A stretch of 46,511 nucleotides of DNA from Bdellovibrionales bacterium (GTDB taxonomy: Bacteria > Bdellovibrionota_C > UBA2361 > SZUA-149 > JAGRAN01), in the NCBI GenBank assembly GCA_020434585.1, contig JAGRAN010000036.1:1-46511 (forward strand). The letters run 5' to 3'. A program made the position numbers and the translations under genes. Below, one piece after another: positions 17,104 through 25,769 of this stretch. The notes beneath the pieces are model-generated. The model was given only the letters and a program-made list of their open reading frames with translations, was not told where the DNA came from and did no database searches. How positions within the stretch are numbered: the stretch's first letter is position 1; every line of letters begins with the position of its first letter.

Positions 17104-17427
17104 CTATCGCACCTCGCGTTCAATTTCTGCTTCACACGGTCTCCACTTGCCTGATCTTACTTGCCGCACGGCAATATAGGAAGGGTGATACCAATTCCCC
17201 TCCTGATCAACACCTGGGCCGTTTTGTTCAAATGCTACAATTGGCTCCTCCCAACAGTAGCGAACTACTCCTGGGGGCACTTCAGCGGGCTTAGAGCCTA
17301 CGCTAACCTTAGCAGGCGGCGCTTCTACGTATTCACGCGGTTCGGGCAGCTCGTTACTTGAGCAGCCGATCGAAAACAGCATGATCGCCGTAAAAAATAT
17401 TGTTAGAGATTTATGCGTTCCGGGCAT
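17104..17427 (-). CDS. Small lipoprotein, TraV-like C-terminal region (copy 1)
   Basis: 107 residues with a lipoprotein signal (IMLFSIGCSS, lipid-bearing Cys 22). The mature part has a Pro-rich linker, then RYCWEEPIVAFEQ, VDQEGNWYHPSYIAV and RSGKWRP. This spacing also occurs in the adjacent lipoprotein (17460-17774): VWEEEM…IDPTGTYYRPP…RPGRVQP. It occurs more loosely in the TraV-like protein (VRLMWVPDHL…GDLVPAHYYYLK…DRW). I infer a shared small beta domain of the TraV outer-membrane core type. AGGAAAAG precedes the ATG. Confidence 0.65.
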   Translation of the reverse strand: MPGTHKSLTIFFTAIMLFSIGCSSNELPEPREYVEAPPAKVSVGSKPAEVPPGVVRYCWEEPIVAFEQNGPGVDQEGNWYHPSYIAVRQVRSGKWRPCEAEIEREVR

Positions 17428-17459
17428 TATCTTTTCCTGCTCGCTATAAAATTCCTAGT

Positions 17460-17774
17460 TTATCTCTGCTGTGTTTTCTCTGTATTTGGAAATTCCACCG
17501 GCTGAACTCGTCCTGGTCGAATTTCCACAATCGTCTTGTGCGGCGGCCGGTAGTAAGTACCGGTGGGGTCAATCTGACCAGGCACATTGATTTGGTTGTG
17601 CATTTCTTCTTCCCAGACATCATCCACCGTGCTCGGAACAATGTTCTCGTCGACGTGCGCAATTACTTCGGTTACGACAGGTGCGGTTGGCGGAGCAGGT
17701 GGTTCTTTGCTCGTGCATCCCGCAGTGAGGCTGCTTGCCAGCAACAGTGCGTAAAATTTGCTAATCTTCATCAT
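17460..17774 (-). CDS. Small lipoprotein, TraV-like C-terminal region (copy 2)
   Basis: 104 residues with a clear lipobox (SSLTAGCTSK, Cys 20), a Pro/Ala linker, then the domain shared with the neighbouring lipoprotein: VWEEEM, IDPTGTYYRPP and VEIRPGRVQP. Likely anchored in the outer membrane as part of, or accessory to, the T4SS core complex. AGGAGAATA is directly upstream. It lies 7 bp downstream of traC. The duplicated lipoprotein pair directly after traC is not part of standard F-type clusters I know. Confidence 0.65.
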   Translation of the reverse strand: MMKISKFYALLLASSLTAGCTSKEPPAPPTAPVVTEVIAHVDENIVPSTVDDVWEEEMHNQINVPGQIDPTGTYYRPPHKTIVEIRPGRVQPVEFPNTEKTQQR

Positions 17775-17781
17775 TATTCTC

Positions 17782-20505
17782 CTAGGCTACCAGCCCGCTG
17801 CGCAGGTCAAGACCGCGTCCTTCAGATTCATCCTCAACAAGACGCTCCATTTCTCTGCGTCTACGTGCAAAATCTTCGGCTCCGTTCGGAGCAATTTCGA
17901 CTGCTCGTCTAAGCGCCGCAACGAAATCACCGTCGCACTCATCAAGTAAGGCGGCGAATAGCTGGTTGTCATCACCGTTGTTGGTCGAAACCCAGTAAAA
18001 TGACGGCTCAAGCGGCAGAACCAACGCGGCTTCCCCAATATCTGAGAGCAGGAAGAACTGCGATTCGACGCCTTTGACGGTATTGAGCCGCATAATCGTT
18101 TCTGCCTGCTGCGGGTTCAGGTTAAACGCCTGTGCGGTCAGGTGAAACTTCGACGGATCCTGGCGAAGGAAAATTTTGTGCGAACTGTTTTGAATGATCG
18201 CCTGTCCGCCTTCACCGACGTAGAAATCTTCACCGGACTGGGAAGCGGCGATAACGATACCTTTCCGTTTTCGATAAAGTCTGAAAGCAGCCTCAACAAC
18301 GCCAGCAGAGGTTTTACCTACGAGGTCGTGTGCTTCGTCAAAAACGAGAAGCTTTCTCGTGTCGAGCTCAACAGGGTCGTTCATCACGTTGTCCGCCCAA
18401 AGCATAGCCACTTTGAGGAATACGCGTTGCAAGTCCGGGTTACGGCTGAGACCTTTGAGATCGAACACAATGAAGCGTCTATCGAGTTCGAGGCTACCGG
18501 CTCTATCAAAGAATCGAGCGTAAGTGCCGTCACCGTAGAATTCGCGCATTAGGATCGAAATTTCTTGGCGCATTCTAAAGTTGTCTTCGGTTTCATTCGG
18601 ACGCGGCGGCTCTTTGAGAACCTTCATAATGTCGCGCAGGAGGAATTCACGCTCTCTGGCCCCGTGGCGGTAGCGGTAGTGTGCTTCCGTCAAGGACTCG
18701 ATGATCTCGTTTCTTTGCACCCGGCCAAGCGTGGAATCCTGTTCGGTAGCCATGTCGCAGATGATGTCTACGCAGACGTCGAAAATGTCTTTGAAGTCTT
18801 CGTCGGTCTTGTCCGGGTCCATGTCGCCGAGTCGGCTGAGGAAGTTCATTGCCGGAGCGCGCGACGGAGTTGCTTGATAAACCAGGCCGCCGAAAAGCTT
18901 AGCTACGCGCTCGAAGCCGCAAGGCTGGTTAGGCATACCTTTGTCGAAAATGAATGTAATCGCCGGCTTCGGAATTCGGGTGCCGTCCGGTTTCTCGGAA
19001 TAATGTCCGCGGTTCATTGTGATGATCAGGAAGTTGAGCAGATAACTCTTACCAGCACCTGATACACCACTAATAATTACGTTCGGCGCAACGTTGGAAT
19101 CATACAGATCGAAGTGAACTAGTTCGCGGTTCCATAAGCTTGGCAAAACAAACAAATGGTTTTTACTGCCGCTCCAGTTGCCCCAAAGCGGGAATAAGCG
19201 AGAAGCTCTGGATGATCGCATCATTGCAGTCCATCCTGGACCATCTGTCGAAGGATCGTAAGACGCAGGCAGCGCGTGAAGAATAACTCCGAGGTCGCTA
19301 ATCATGTGCGACATTCCGCGAGCACCATTCAGGGACGGGAATAATGCAAGTACTTCACTTGCCGCGCGGCGTGCTTCGTCAAGCGTTTGCGTGATTTGAA
19401 CGTGATGCACACCCACACGTACGATTTGCGATCTATTTGAATAGAGTTCTTCTCGAGCTTGGCGGACAGTTGCGATTTGGTGCAGAACTTTTTGGTTGGT
19501 CCTGCCCAGCGGAGAGCGCTCACGCATACCGAGAGTGCTGTCGAGCTGATTAAGGCGCTTCAGTTGCTGCTCAATCGGATCTCGCGAAAAAGTAACGGAC
19601 AAAATTGATTCGACTGGAACGCTCTGAAGCGCGATTGTCATCAACGGCAAGCACTGCTTTGGCGGCTTTACCATGCTGACGCAGTGGAAAACTCTTCCGT
19701 CTTTAACGACGTAGCCGTCTTCGGGATGGTATGCCGGAGTGTCTGAGATCTGATTTGCGAGAATATCATCCGGATCGTATTCGGGAGTCGGGACGGCGTT
19801 GTAGCGTCCTCGCTTAAACTTGCCGCCTTTTGTACTGCGACGGTTTAGAATCGGATAAAGTAAGTCAATTAGCGCCTGACCATCGATGCGGATTGGGCGA
19901 AAGCCCATGTCAGCGAATCTGGTGATTTTACCTTCGATTTCGCCTTGAAACTTGTCGACGAAGCGAGTGAACTCTTCAGTCCTGTCGCTCTGCTCGTTGG
20001 GGTCGCGTGGACCATGAAGCAGTACGCGAATTGAGTCTTTAATTTCGTCGACTGGTGTTCGGCCGCTCCACGGAGGATCATAGCGAAAGCAAGCCAGGAG
20101 ACGCAGTTTCTTGACTCGCCTGCCGTAGTCAGTCGTCTTAGAGCCAGAGCGAATCATTTTCACCCAGCGACGACCCATCCAGCCGGCTACTCCGTCTTTA
20201 GGATAATCATGGACGCAGCGATCTAAGATATCTTCTACGTCGTAAGTAGTAATCCAGTTAAACTGAAGTGAAATTCTTTGGTCGAGGGAATCGACAAGTT
20301 CCTGAATTGTCGAACAAGTTTGAAACGCGTAAGCGTCGGATGTGGATGTAAGCAGCAACGGGCTTAACTGCCAGACGGACCACAGCGATGCGTCCGAATG
20401 GACAAAGACCTGGTTGCGATCGTCCCATTTGACGTACGGAAGCAGTTCATTGAACAGCGCCTCGTCGTCATAGAGCCGTTGTCGTGTAATCCGTGTTATA
20501 CTCAT
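17782..20505 (-). CDS. traC: TraC/VirB4-family T4SS ATPase
   Basis: 907 residues, a normal size for TraC. The N-terminal half (~20-450) is the TraC/VirB4 domain. The C-terminal half is the P-loop ATPase: Walker A ISGVSGAGKSYLL near residue 481 and Walker B KLLVFDEAHDLVG near residue 720, plus AASQSGEDF, the sensor-like motif after it. VirB4 proteins are hexameric inner-membrane ATPases that power pilus assembly and secretion. The sequence looks intact. It lies between the DotD-like lipoprotein and the lipoprotein pair. This is the strongest single marker that the block is a T4SS. Confidence 0.95.
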   Translation of the reverse strand: MSITRITRQRLYDDEALFNELLPYVKWDDRNQVFVHSDASLWSVWQLSPLLLTSTSDAYAFQTCSTIQELVDSLDQRISLQFNWITTYDVEDILDRCVHDYPKDGVAGWMGRRWVKMIRSGSKTTDYGRRVKKLRLLACFRYDPPWSGRTPVDEIKDSIRVLLHGPRDPNEQSDRTEEFTRFVDKFQGEIEGKITRFADMGFRPIRIDGQALIDLLYPILNRRSTKGGKFKRGRYNAVPTPEYDPDDILANQISDTPAYHPEDGYVVKDGRVFHCVSMVKPPKQCLPLMTIALQSVPVESILSVTFSRDPIEQQLKRLNQLDSTLGMRERSPLGRTNQKVLHQIATVRQAREELYSNRSQIVRVGVHHVQITQTLDEARRAASEVLALFPSLNGARGMSHMISDLGVILHALPASYDPSTDGPGWTAMMRSSRASRLFPLWGNWSGSKNHLFVLPSLWNRELVHFDLYDSNVAPNVIISGVSGAGKSYLLNFLIITMNRGHYSEKPDGTRIPKPAITFIFDKGMPNQPCGFERVAKLFGGLVYQATPSRAPAMNFLSRLGDMDPDKTDEDFKDIFDVCVDIICDMATEQDSTLGRVQRNEIIESLTEAHYRYRHGAREREFLLRDIMKVLKEPPRPNETEDNFRMRQEISILMREFYGDGTYARFFDRAGSLELDRRFIVFDLKGLSRNPDLQRVFLKVAMLWADNVMNDPVELDTRKLLVFDEAHDLVGKTSAGVVEAAFRLYRKRKGIVIAASQSGEDFYVGEGGQAIIQNSSHKIFLRQDPSKFHLTAQAFNLNPQQAETIMRLNTVKGVESQFFLLSDIGEAALVLPLEPSFYWVSTNNGDDNQLFAALLDECDGDFVAALRRAVEIAPNGAEDFARRRREMERLVEDESEGRGLDLRSGLVA

Positions 20506-20547
20506 ATTCTTTTTTCACCAACCTTTGCGAACCTAAAAAGCTTAACG

Positions 20548-21012
20548 CTAATTACTGCTTCCTGGCAGCTGCGGGCTGGTGTTCGAATGTAATACCCGTA
20601 CCATTCTACTCGTGTGGTCCAGCTGTGTCCGTACTCCAGCCTGCCGTCCAATTTCGCCTAAAATCTCGTCTACTGTGCCAACTCGTTTAATCGAGATCTT
20701 ACGCGAAGCAACGTTTGGCGGATAATCCCACCTGTAACCTATAGTCTGCGCAAGTGCTTGAATTGCTTCTTTAAGATTTGAATCAGGGAACTCAAACTCG
20801 ATAACTGGTTGAAGATATGGAGTTTTTTCCTGAGAAGGTTCTGGAATTGGCTGTGGAGGATTGCTCCATGTCATCCTGCTGTATACAGGTTCTGGTGGAA
20901 GCTGCCTAAAGGGAACCTCATAGTATTCGTCGACGGGTTCGAGCTCCTTGGGGGAGGAGCAGGCGCAGCAAAATACTGAGCTAACCAAGATTGCCGAAAG
21001 AACTCTGCGCAT
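20548..21012 (-). CDS. DotD-like lipoprotein with secretin N-domain fold
   Basis: 154 residues. Lipoprotein signal (LSAILVSSVFCCACSS, Cys 18), a Pro-rich linker, then residues ~65-140 with the pattern of a secretin N0/STN domain: IEFEFPDSNLKEAIQALAQT, GYRWDYPPNVASRKISIKRV, VDEILGEIGRQAG, and a final strand RMVRVLH. Legionella DotD is a lipoprotein with just this domain type and is part of the Dot/Icm outer-membrane core. F-type systems normally lack one. It sits between traV and traC. The alternative is a fragment of a secretin or TonB-related protein, less likely given the lipobox and the operon. Confidence 0.65.
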   Translation of the reverse strand: MRRVLSAILVSSVFCCACSSPKELEPVDEYYEVPFRQLPPEPVYSRMTWSNPPQPIPEPSQEKTPYLQPVIEFEFPDSNLKEAIQALAQTIGYRWDYPPNVASRKISIKRVGTVDEILGEIGRQAGVRTQLDHTSRMVRVLHSNTSPQLPGSSN

Positions 21013-21035
21013 CGTATCTGCGGCCTCCTCTAAAA

Positions 21036-21506
21036 TTACTGTGGACCAGTGCTTCCCGGCTCAACCCATGGAGTTGCCGATGAGTTTGTGGAAGAACCAT
21101 CGTTTAGCTGTTTCTCTAAATCAAATGCGTCCTGAACGGCCCAGCGATCATTTAGAACTTTGAGATAGTAGTAGTGGGCGGGTACAAGATCTCCCGTTCG
21201 GTTAAGGTGATCGGGTACCCACATCAGGCGCACTTCTGCCGGCTGAACAACTGGGTAAGTAGGTTGTGGAGCTTGAGCGCGGCGATAGCTTCCCATGACT
21301 TCCAGGGCATGCCGTGCGTTGTCGGATCCGTTGCCGCTGCCGTCTCCGACTTCATCGCGCAGCGCATTCGAATTGCGCTCGCCCATCGGAACTCCTTCTT
21401 CGGCGTACGGGTTCAGGTTGTCGAAAACGGCGCTCGAACAGCTCGTCAATCCAACAAGCAGCATGCTCATAAATAATTTCGGTGCCAACTTACCTTTCTG
21501 AAACAT
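21036..21506 (-). CDS. traV: TraV-like outer-membrane core lipoprotein
   Basis: 156 residues from ATG 21506 (a TTG 18 bases further upstream gives a longer form). Lipobox VGLTSCSS. The region after the linker has AEVRLMWVPDHLNRTGDL, AHYYYLKV and DRWAV, the pattern of the TraV C-terminal domain (arginine-rich strand, W-x-P, D/G-D-L, aromatic strand, W). TraV with TraK and TraB forms the outer-membrane core. It follows traB by 26 bp and precedes the DotD-like gene, the same TraB-TraV order as in F plasmids. Confidence 0.68.
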   Translation of the reverse strand: MFQKGKLAPKLFMSMLLVGLTSCSSAVFDNLNPYAEEGVPMGERNSNALRDEVGDGSGNGSDNARHALEVMGSYRRAQAPQPTYPVVQPAEVRLMWVPDHLNRTGDLVPAHYYYLKVLNDRWAVQDAFDLEKQLNDGSSTNSSATPWVEPGSTGPQ

Positions 21507-21532
21507 GAGTAGCTCTCTCGTCAAGTTTGTCC

Positions 21533-22720
21533 TTAGTCTAAAGTAGAAGCGTAAATACCTTCGTCGTCCGGATTGTAAAGTTCGACTTCAGCAGTGGATG
21601 AGAAAACAGCCATTACTTCACGTCCGCTCAGCACTTCGACAACCGGCACTAATTTTTCGTATCTCTCAAGAAGTATCTCCCCGAGCCTGTTAGAGGCGTC
21701 GGTCAGCGCGGATGCTGTAGCGGCGTCGACATCGTTGCCGCTAAGGTCGTAGACACCGCCTTCAGTTACAATTGTAGAAGTTCCGTTGCTGGCGTTGTCG
21801 GTCAGAGTTTCGCCGAGAGCAGCTGCAAAACTTACTCCTGCAGTTGTTGCGATTAAGCGACCGAGCTTATCGATTAGCTTGCCTCTCATTCCGCGCACAC
21901 CGTCTTCTCCAACAATCCAGCCGTCAACGTTAACGACGGAGCGTCGGCCGTCCTTATGGCGCATTGCCAAATTTGTTAAGCGGAATAAGACCCGTCCATC
22001 AGCTTCAGAGCCTTGTGCGGCGGCAATAAGTCGCGCCTCGCCGACGTCGAGTGAAGAGCCGTCAGGGCCGTTAATCGGGCCAACAATTTTGAAGACCACT
22101 GGGTAAGGTGTTCCGTCAACCGGCGCGTTTACACCGGTTAGCAATTTAAGCGGGACAACGTCACCGGGAGAAATTACTGACATCCGCTCTTCGGGTGGTG
22201 CTGGTGGCGGAACTGGGACATCGGTTTTGTCAAATCCCATTGGCTCGATGTCGTCTTGCTCCACGATCGCCGCTTGGTCGTCGCCAACACCGCCGGCTTC
22301 GAGTGCGATATTCGCCTGTGCCCCCGCTGTCGCGGTAACTTCCGCCAAGCGATCGACTTCGCGATTCAATTCTTCCATGCGGTCGACTAATGTTTGGAAA
22401 ATGCTGGTCGTTCGCTCTTTATACTCGGACATCTCGCGCGACATCTTCTTGATGACGGCTTGGTTTTCTGCAGATGCACGGGTAACTGTTTCAAGGTCCT
22501 CGCGGAATGCGACGGTCAAATCGTTATACGCTTCAGTTGCGCCGTTTCCAGGATTGCTGGCGTCTACGGTCTCAATGTTGCCAGTGCCTTTCGGTGTGCG
22601 GCGGCGTTCAGTGTTGCTCATCGCCCAAATGAGGATGAACAGCATGATCGCTCCGGCTCCCGCCCAAATTCGGCGGTCCGTCTGGAACATCATCTTTATG
22701 TCTTCAATCTTCTGGCTCAT
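21533..22720 (-). CDS. traB: TraB/VirB10-family T4SS channel protein
   Basis: 395 residues. One transmembrane helix (~20-35), a coiled-coil stretch (~80-130: VIKKMSREMSEYKERTTSIF…LVDRMEELNREVDRL), a linker with the short Pro run PVPPPAPPEE, and a C-terminal beta-barrel domain from ~185 with VISPGDVVPLKLLTGVNAPV, PYPVVFKIVGPINGPDGSS, EARLIAAAQGSEADGRVLFR and GMRGKLIDKLGRLI. These are the TrbI/VirB10/TraB signatures. VirB10 proteins span the envelope from inner membrane to outer-membrane pore. The length is near F TraB (475), with a shorter linker. Confidence 0.92.
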   Translation of the reverse strand: MSQKIEDIKMMFQTDRRIWAGAGAIMLFILIWAMSNTERRRTPKGTGNIETVDASNPGNGATEAYNDLTVAFREDLETVTRASAENQAVIKKMSREMSEYKERTTSIFQTLVDRMEELNREVDRLAEVTATAGAQANIALEAGGVGDDQAAIVEQDDIEPMGFDKTDVPVPPPAPPEERMSVISPGDVVPLKLLTGVNAPVDGTPYPVVFKIVGPINGPDGSSLDVGEARLIAAAQGSEADGRVLFRLTNLAMRHKDGRRSVVNVDGWIVGEDGVRGMRGKLIDKLGRLIATTAGVSFAAALGETLTDNASNGTSTIVTEGGVYDLSGNDVDAATASALTDASNRLGEILLERYEKLVPVVEVLSGREVMAVFSSTAEVELYNPDDEGIYASTLD

Positions 22721-22752
22721 TTTATGTCTCTGCCTCTACCACCACTAACTAA

Positions 22753-23586
22753 CTAGCGGCGCTTGGACCGCGTTATCACGTAAATCTTTGAACGATGTTG
22801 ATTCGATATCTGCTGCTCAGCCGTTAGCGGGCGCGGAGCAAGCTCCCAACGCTCGGCTGATACGGCGCGTGTTCCGTCGAGTCTAAACGTTGCTGGATTG
22901 AGGCGCTGGCTGGTGTTCAGCAAGTTCTCAACATCAATAACGTAGCCCCACAGGTCTGTGCCCATGAAAATTTCATCGACTTTGGCGGAGATTGCACCGT
23001 CATGCATCACCGTTTCGCCGGAGTAGCGGTTTGAGCGTCTGTATCCAGGGATCCCTTTCTTTTTGCCGAACTCCGCTACCAAAATCATCTCGCGCATCAA
23101 TCCGCTTACCACTGTTGGGGGAGCGAACTTCGATGGCTTTTCTGAATCGGTGTAAGTCGGACCTTCGACGTCTACTTCGGGGACTCGGTCATCGATAATC
23201 TTTACTCGGTCGTCACGAACGTTGACGTCGTCTGCGGGAGTCACTCGAATTGAATAAGTGCGCTTGTCGTCCAAGTGAACGATAATTGCTTCACCTTCCG
23301 GCGAAAGCTCAGGCTGAGCAAAAACGATTAAGTGATTATCCTGTCTTTCGATTTTGACCGCGGAATTTCTGCGTCTAAATCCGCCTTCGATACCGCTGGG
23401 GAAACTGACTTGTGTCGGCTCACCGGGCTTAACATAGACGGTTTGTTCGGATCCGCTGTAGCGAACGTCTCTGGCTGCAGCGGTGTCGCAGAAAACCAAG
23501 CAGAGGCAAGCGGCCAAAGCGAGATGGCGCAAAGCTCGGAGCACGCCTGCTGAGCCCGAATGTTTAAAAACCGTTTTTAAAACCAT
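22753..23586 (-). CDS. traK: TraK/VirB9-family periplasmic core protein
   Basis: 277 residues with a signal peptide (ALAACLCLVFCDTAAA). The N-terminal beta domain includes VYVKPGEPTQVSFPSGIEGG and RTYSIRVTPAD. The C-terminal domain includes GYVIDVENLLNTSQRLNPAT, FRLDGTRAVSAERWELAPRP and SKIYVITRSKRR, the TraK pattern. It forms the outer-membrane core ring with TraV and TraB. Strong AAGGAG nine bases upstream. Gene order traL-traE-traK-traB-traV copies the F-plasmid order. Confidence 0.88.
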   Translation of the reverse strand: MVLKTVFKHSGSAGVLRALRHLALAACLCLVFCDTAAARDVRYSGSEQTVYVKPGEPTQVSFPSGIEGGFRRRNSAVKIERQDNHLIVFAQPELSPEGEAIIVHLDDKRTYSIRVTPADDVNVRDDRVKIIDDRVPEVDVEGPTYTDSEKPSKFAPPTVVSGLMREMILVAEFGKKKGIPGYRRSNRYSGETVMHDGAISAKVDEIFMGTDLWGYVIDVENLLNTSQRLNPATFRLDGTRAVSAERWELAPRPLTAEQQISNQHRSKIYVITRSKRR

Positions 23587-23604
23587 TGGGTTAATCTCCT
23601 TCGC

Positions 23605-24360
23605 CTATTGCTTCTTTTCCTCGTTTTCTTTCTTCAGCTCTTCTTCTTTTTTGCGTGCTTCCGCTTCTTCCCAGGCAGCCTGTTGATCTTCAATGTCGAT
23701 CTCACGGCTGGTAGCCTGTCTGCGTTTCACGTCGATGATGACAATCCCATATTCGTTATGCACGTTTCGGGGGATTGTCGTCATTTTGATGTAGTAGACT
23801 AGTTCGTCGGGCGGCAGCGGACGGCGTCCAATCAGCTTCTGACGAGTTCCAGGAACTCTGACGACGACCACGTCAAGGTCCGGATATCTCTCGACTTTAA
23901 CCTGACGGGTATTGATGAAGAACAACTGCGAACGGCTCGTTTCCTCAACGGCTCGCAGTTCCTTGTTCATCATTTCTTCTTCAAACACGCTAAGCGCCGG
24001 CTCCCAAAGGTATTTTCTTGCAGTTCGGAACTGGGTCCTTGCCACAGTAGGCTGATAAGACGCGATTAGGTTCACAATCTCTGTTGCGACGCTGATAAAT
24101 TCGCTATCCGGCAGCTGCTTGAGCGAGTAGTAGCCGGGCTGTGGTCGCTGAGGAACTTCGATAATAGTGTCAGCAAAGAAATACATGATTAGGGCTGCGG
24201 CGATTGCCAGCGCAGTAGCTGGCATTTGCAGAAGAGCGATTGCTCGCCACATTAAAGCTTGATCGCGGTAACTCTCCCACAACTTGAGCGTGTCGGCACC
24301 TGCTCTGCCGTCGATAGTCTCCAGCTGCTGGATATCTTCTTTTATTGCTCGCTTTGCCAT
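23605..24360 (-). CDS. traE: TraE/VirB8-family inner-membrane protein
   Basis: 251 residues. A cytoplasmic N-terminus, one transmembrane helix (~45-63, ATALAIAAALIMYFFA), then the periplasmic NTF2-like domain typical of TraE (QPTVARTQFRTARKYLWEPA, SQLFFINTRQVKVERYPDLD, RVPGTRQKLIG, YYIKMTTIPRNVHNEYGIVI). A highly charged Glu/Lys tail of about 30 residues extends beyond the usual family end. VirB8-type proteins nucleate the inner-membrane complex. It is placed between traL and traK, as in F. Confidence 0.87.
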   Translation of the reverse strand: MAKRAIKEDIQQLETIDGRAGADTLKLWESYRDQALMWRAIALLQMPATALAIAAALIMYFFADTIIEVPQRPQPGYYSLKQLPDSEFISVATEIVNLIASYQPTVARTQFRTARKYLWEPALSVFEEEMMNKELRAVEETSRSQLFFINTRQVKVERYPDLDVVVVRVPGTRQKLIGRRPLPPDELVYYIKMTTIPRNVHNEYGIVIIDVKRRQATSREIDIEDQQAAWEEAEARKKEEELKKENEEKKQ

Positions 24361-24386
24361 CTGCTCTACTTGCCCTATCTACACCT

Positions 24387-24794
24387 TTAAAATTCCGGAT
24401 CTTCCAGCGCGCGCTGATTAGACGGGAACATGCGTTCTAAACCTAGTTTTGCAAATTTGCAGTCCTGCTTTAGCTCTTTCATCGGTGCCGCACTCCAAAT
24501 TGGCTGAAGCGCAGACGGTGCAGGGATTCCTGGTGGAGGAAAGCCCAGAGCTGTCATGCAGGCATTTCGCGTTCCTTTTTCTTCATCGGGGAAGGAGCGT
24601 CGTACGGATGCTAGAGTTGTGGTCGTCAAGATCCAGCCAGTCAACATGAGCGGCATCGCAGTTGCCGGAGAACGGGCGCACTGACCGATTATCAAAAAGA
24701 CAACCAGTCCTACCGACCATTCCATCAGGTTCGCTCCCATGAAGGTCCATGGTTCGTTTAAACCTGGCAGCACTTCACCGTCGTCAAACTGCAT
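24387..24794 (-). CDS. traL: TraL/VirB3-family inner-membrane protein
   Basis: 135 residues. Residues ~10-75 match small TraL proteins: LNEPWTFMGANLMEWSVGLV, then two adjoining hydrophobic segments (VGLVVFLIIGQCA, AMPLMLTGWILTTTTLASV). The C-terminal 60 residues are polar and not typical of TraL. First of the F-like core genes, traL-traE-traK-traB-traV. GACGGA precedes the ATG. Confidence 0.78.
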   Translation of the reverse strand: MQFDDGEVLPGLNEPWTFMGANLMEWSVGLVVFLIIGQCARSPATAMPLMLTGWILTTTTLASVRRSFPDEEKGTRNACMTALGFPPPGIPAPSALQPIWSAAPMKELKQDCKFAKLGLERMFPSNQRALEDPEF

Positions 24795-24932
24795 ATTCCG
24801 TCTTCAGTCCTTCGTTGGCGTCTCCGTGAAGCATCCGTCTACTCGCTTTTCGTCAGGGGCCGGACATATTCGTCACGGTGACGCATTATTTCAATTTTCG
24901 CCGATGGGGCGCGTCGACTCAAACCGCTAATT

Positions 24933-25769
24933 TTACTGCGGCTTAGTTTCGGCTCCATCGATGCGCTTGAGCCGCGCTTTTATCGCGTCTTCAATCGCTT
25001 TCGAAATCTCTTCGTTGTCTTCCTCGAGGAACTCCTCGTTTTCGAATTCTTCGTCAAAAGCCATTTCGGGTTCAGCCGTTTTGCTCGAAGCAGACATGGC
25101 TGCTCGTGCCGGAACTTGCGGGGTGGCTGCTTCCGCTGCGGCTGCTACCGGCTCTTCCGGTGCAATTGGCTCTGAAGGTTCGGCAATAGCTGGTGCCTCA
25201 ACTGCATCGTCTACTTGAGGAGCAGGTGGGGTGTCGGCAATAATGCTTCGAACCAAGTTTCTGGTACTGTCGACCGGTATTTCTTTTTCGACAGGCTTTT
25301 CTTTGACAGTTTGTCTCGCCGCTTCAAGTTCTCTTGCTCGTTTGAGCTCTTCGGCACGCTGTTCTTCGCCGAATGTGCTAGAGCCGCGTACGCTGGATTC
25401 TATCGGGACGCGCGGCTGTCCGCCTGTTTGAATCAACAGACTATTTGCCTTGAAGCGAGTGCCGCTGCGAGTAACGCGCGGCTGAGGATCGAGAACTCTA
25501 TTTAATTCTTCTGTTCGACTAACTACTGAGAGTCGCCATTCTTCGGGATCCAGCAGAATGTCTGGCCTGGCAATGCGTCTTCCGCGTTCGAACTCGGCGA
25601 GTGCTTCGACAAGAAGAGTTCGGGCACGTGCGTAATGCCCTCGTGCAGCGGAAACGCGCTCGGCGCTTGCATAGTCGTCCGCGGCGGCCGTCTGGTTTTG
25701 GACCAGCAGACAGAGGGCAAGCGCAGGCGCTGCCGTACGTAATACGTTTAGAATCGACTTGGAAACCAT
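24933..25769 (-). CDS. Periplasmic protein at the head of the T4SS operon
   Basis: 278 residues. Signal peptide (RTAAPALALCLLVQNQTAAA), a helical region (~30-90: RARTLLVEALAEFERGRRIA), a segment RVTRSGTRFKANSLLIQTGG, then a long Glu/Ala/Pro-rich low-complexity linker (~140-245) and an acidic-basic C-terminal helix. No family recognised. It is the first gene of the minus-strand block, 138 bp before traL, with the divergent promoter region upstream. It may be a periplasmic accessory or substrate-side factor; no function can be assigned. Confidence 0.65.
   Translation of the reverse strand: MVSKSILNVLRTAAPALALCLLVQNQTAAADDYASAERVSAARGHYARARTLLVEALAEFERGRRIARPDILLDPEEWRLSVVSRTEELNRVLDPQPRVTRSGTRFKANSLLIQTGGQPRVPIESSVRGSSTFGEEQRAEELKRARELEAARQTVKEKPVEKEIPVDSTRNLVRSIIADTPPAPQVDDAVEAPAIAEPSEPIAPEEPVAAAAEAATPQVPARAAMSASSKTAEPEMAFDEEFENEEFLEEDNEEISKAIEDAIKARLKRIDGAETKPQ

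Noticed and set aside
18142..19062. Plus-strand frames of 136 and 165 residues across traC
   Set aside because: Antisense shadows of an intact traC with both Walker motifs.
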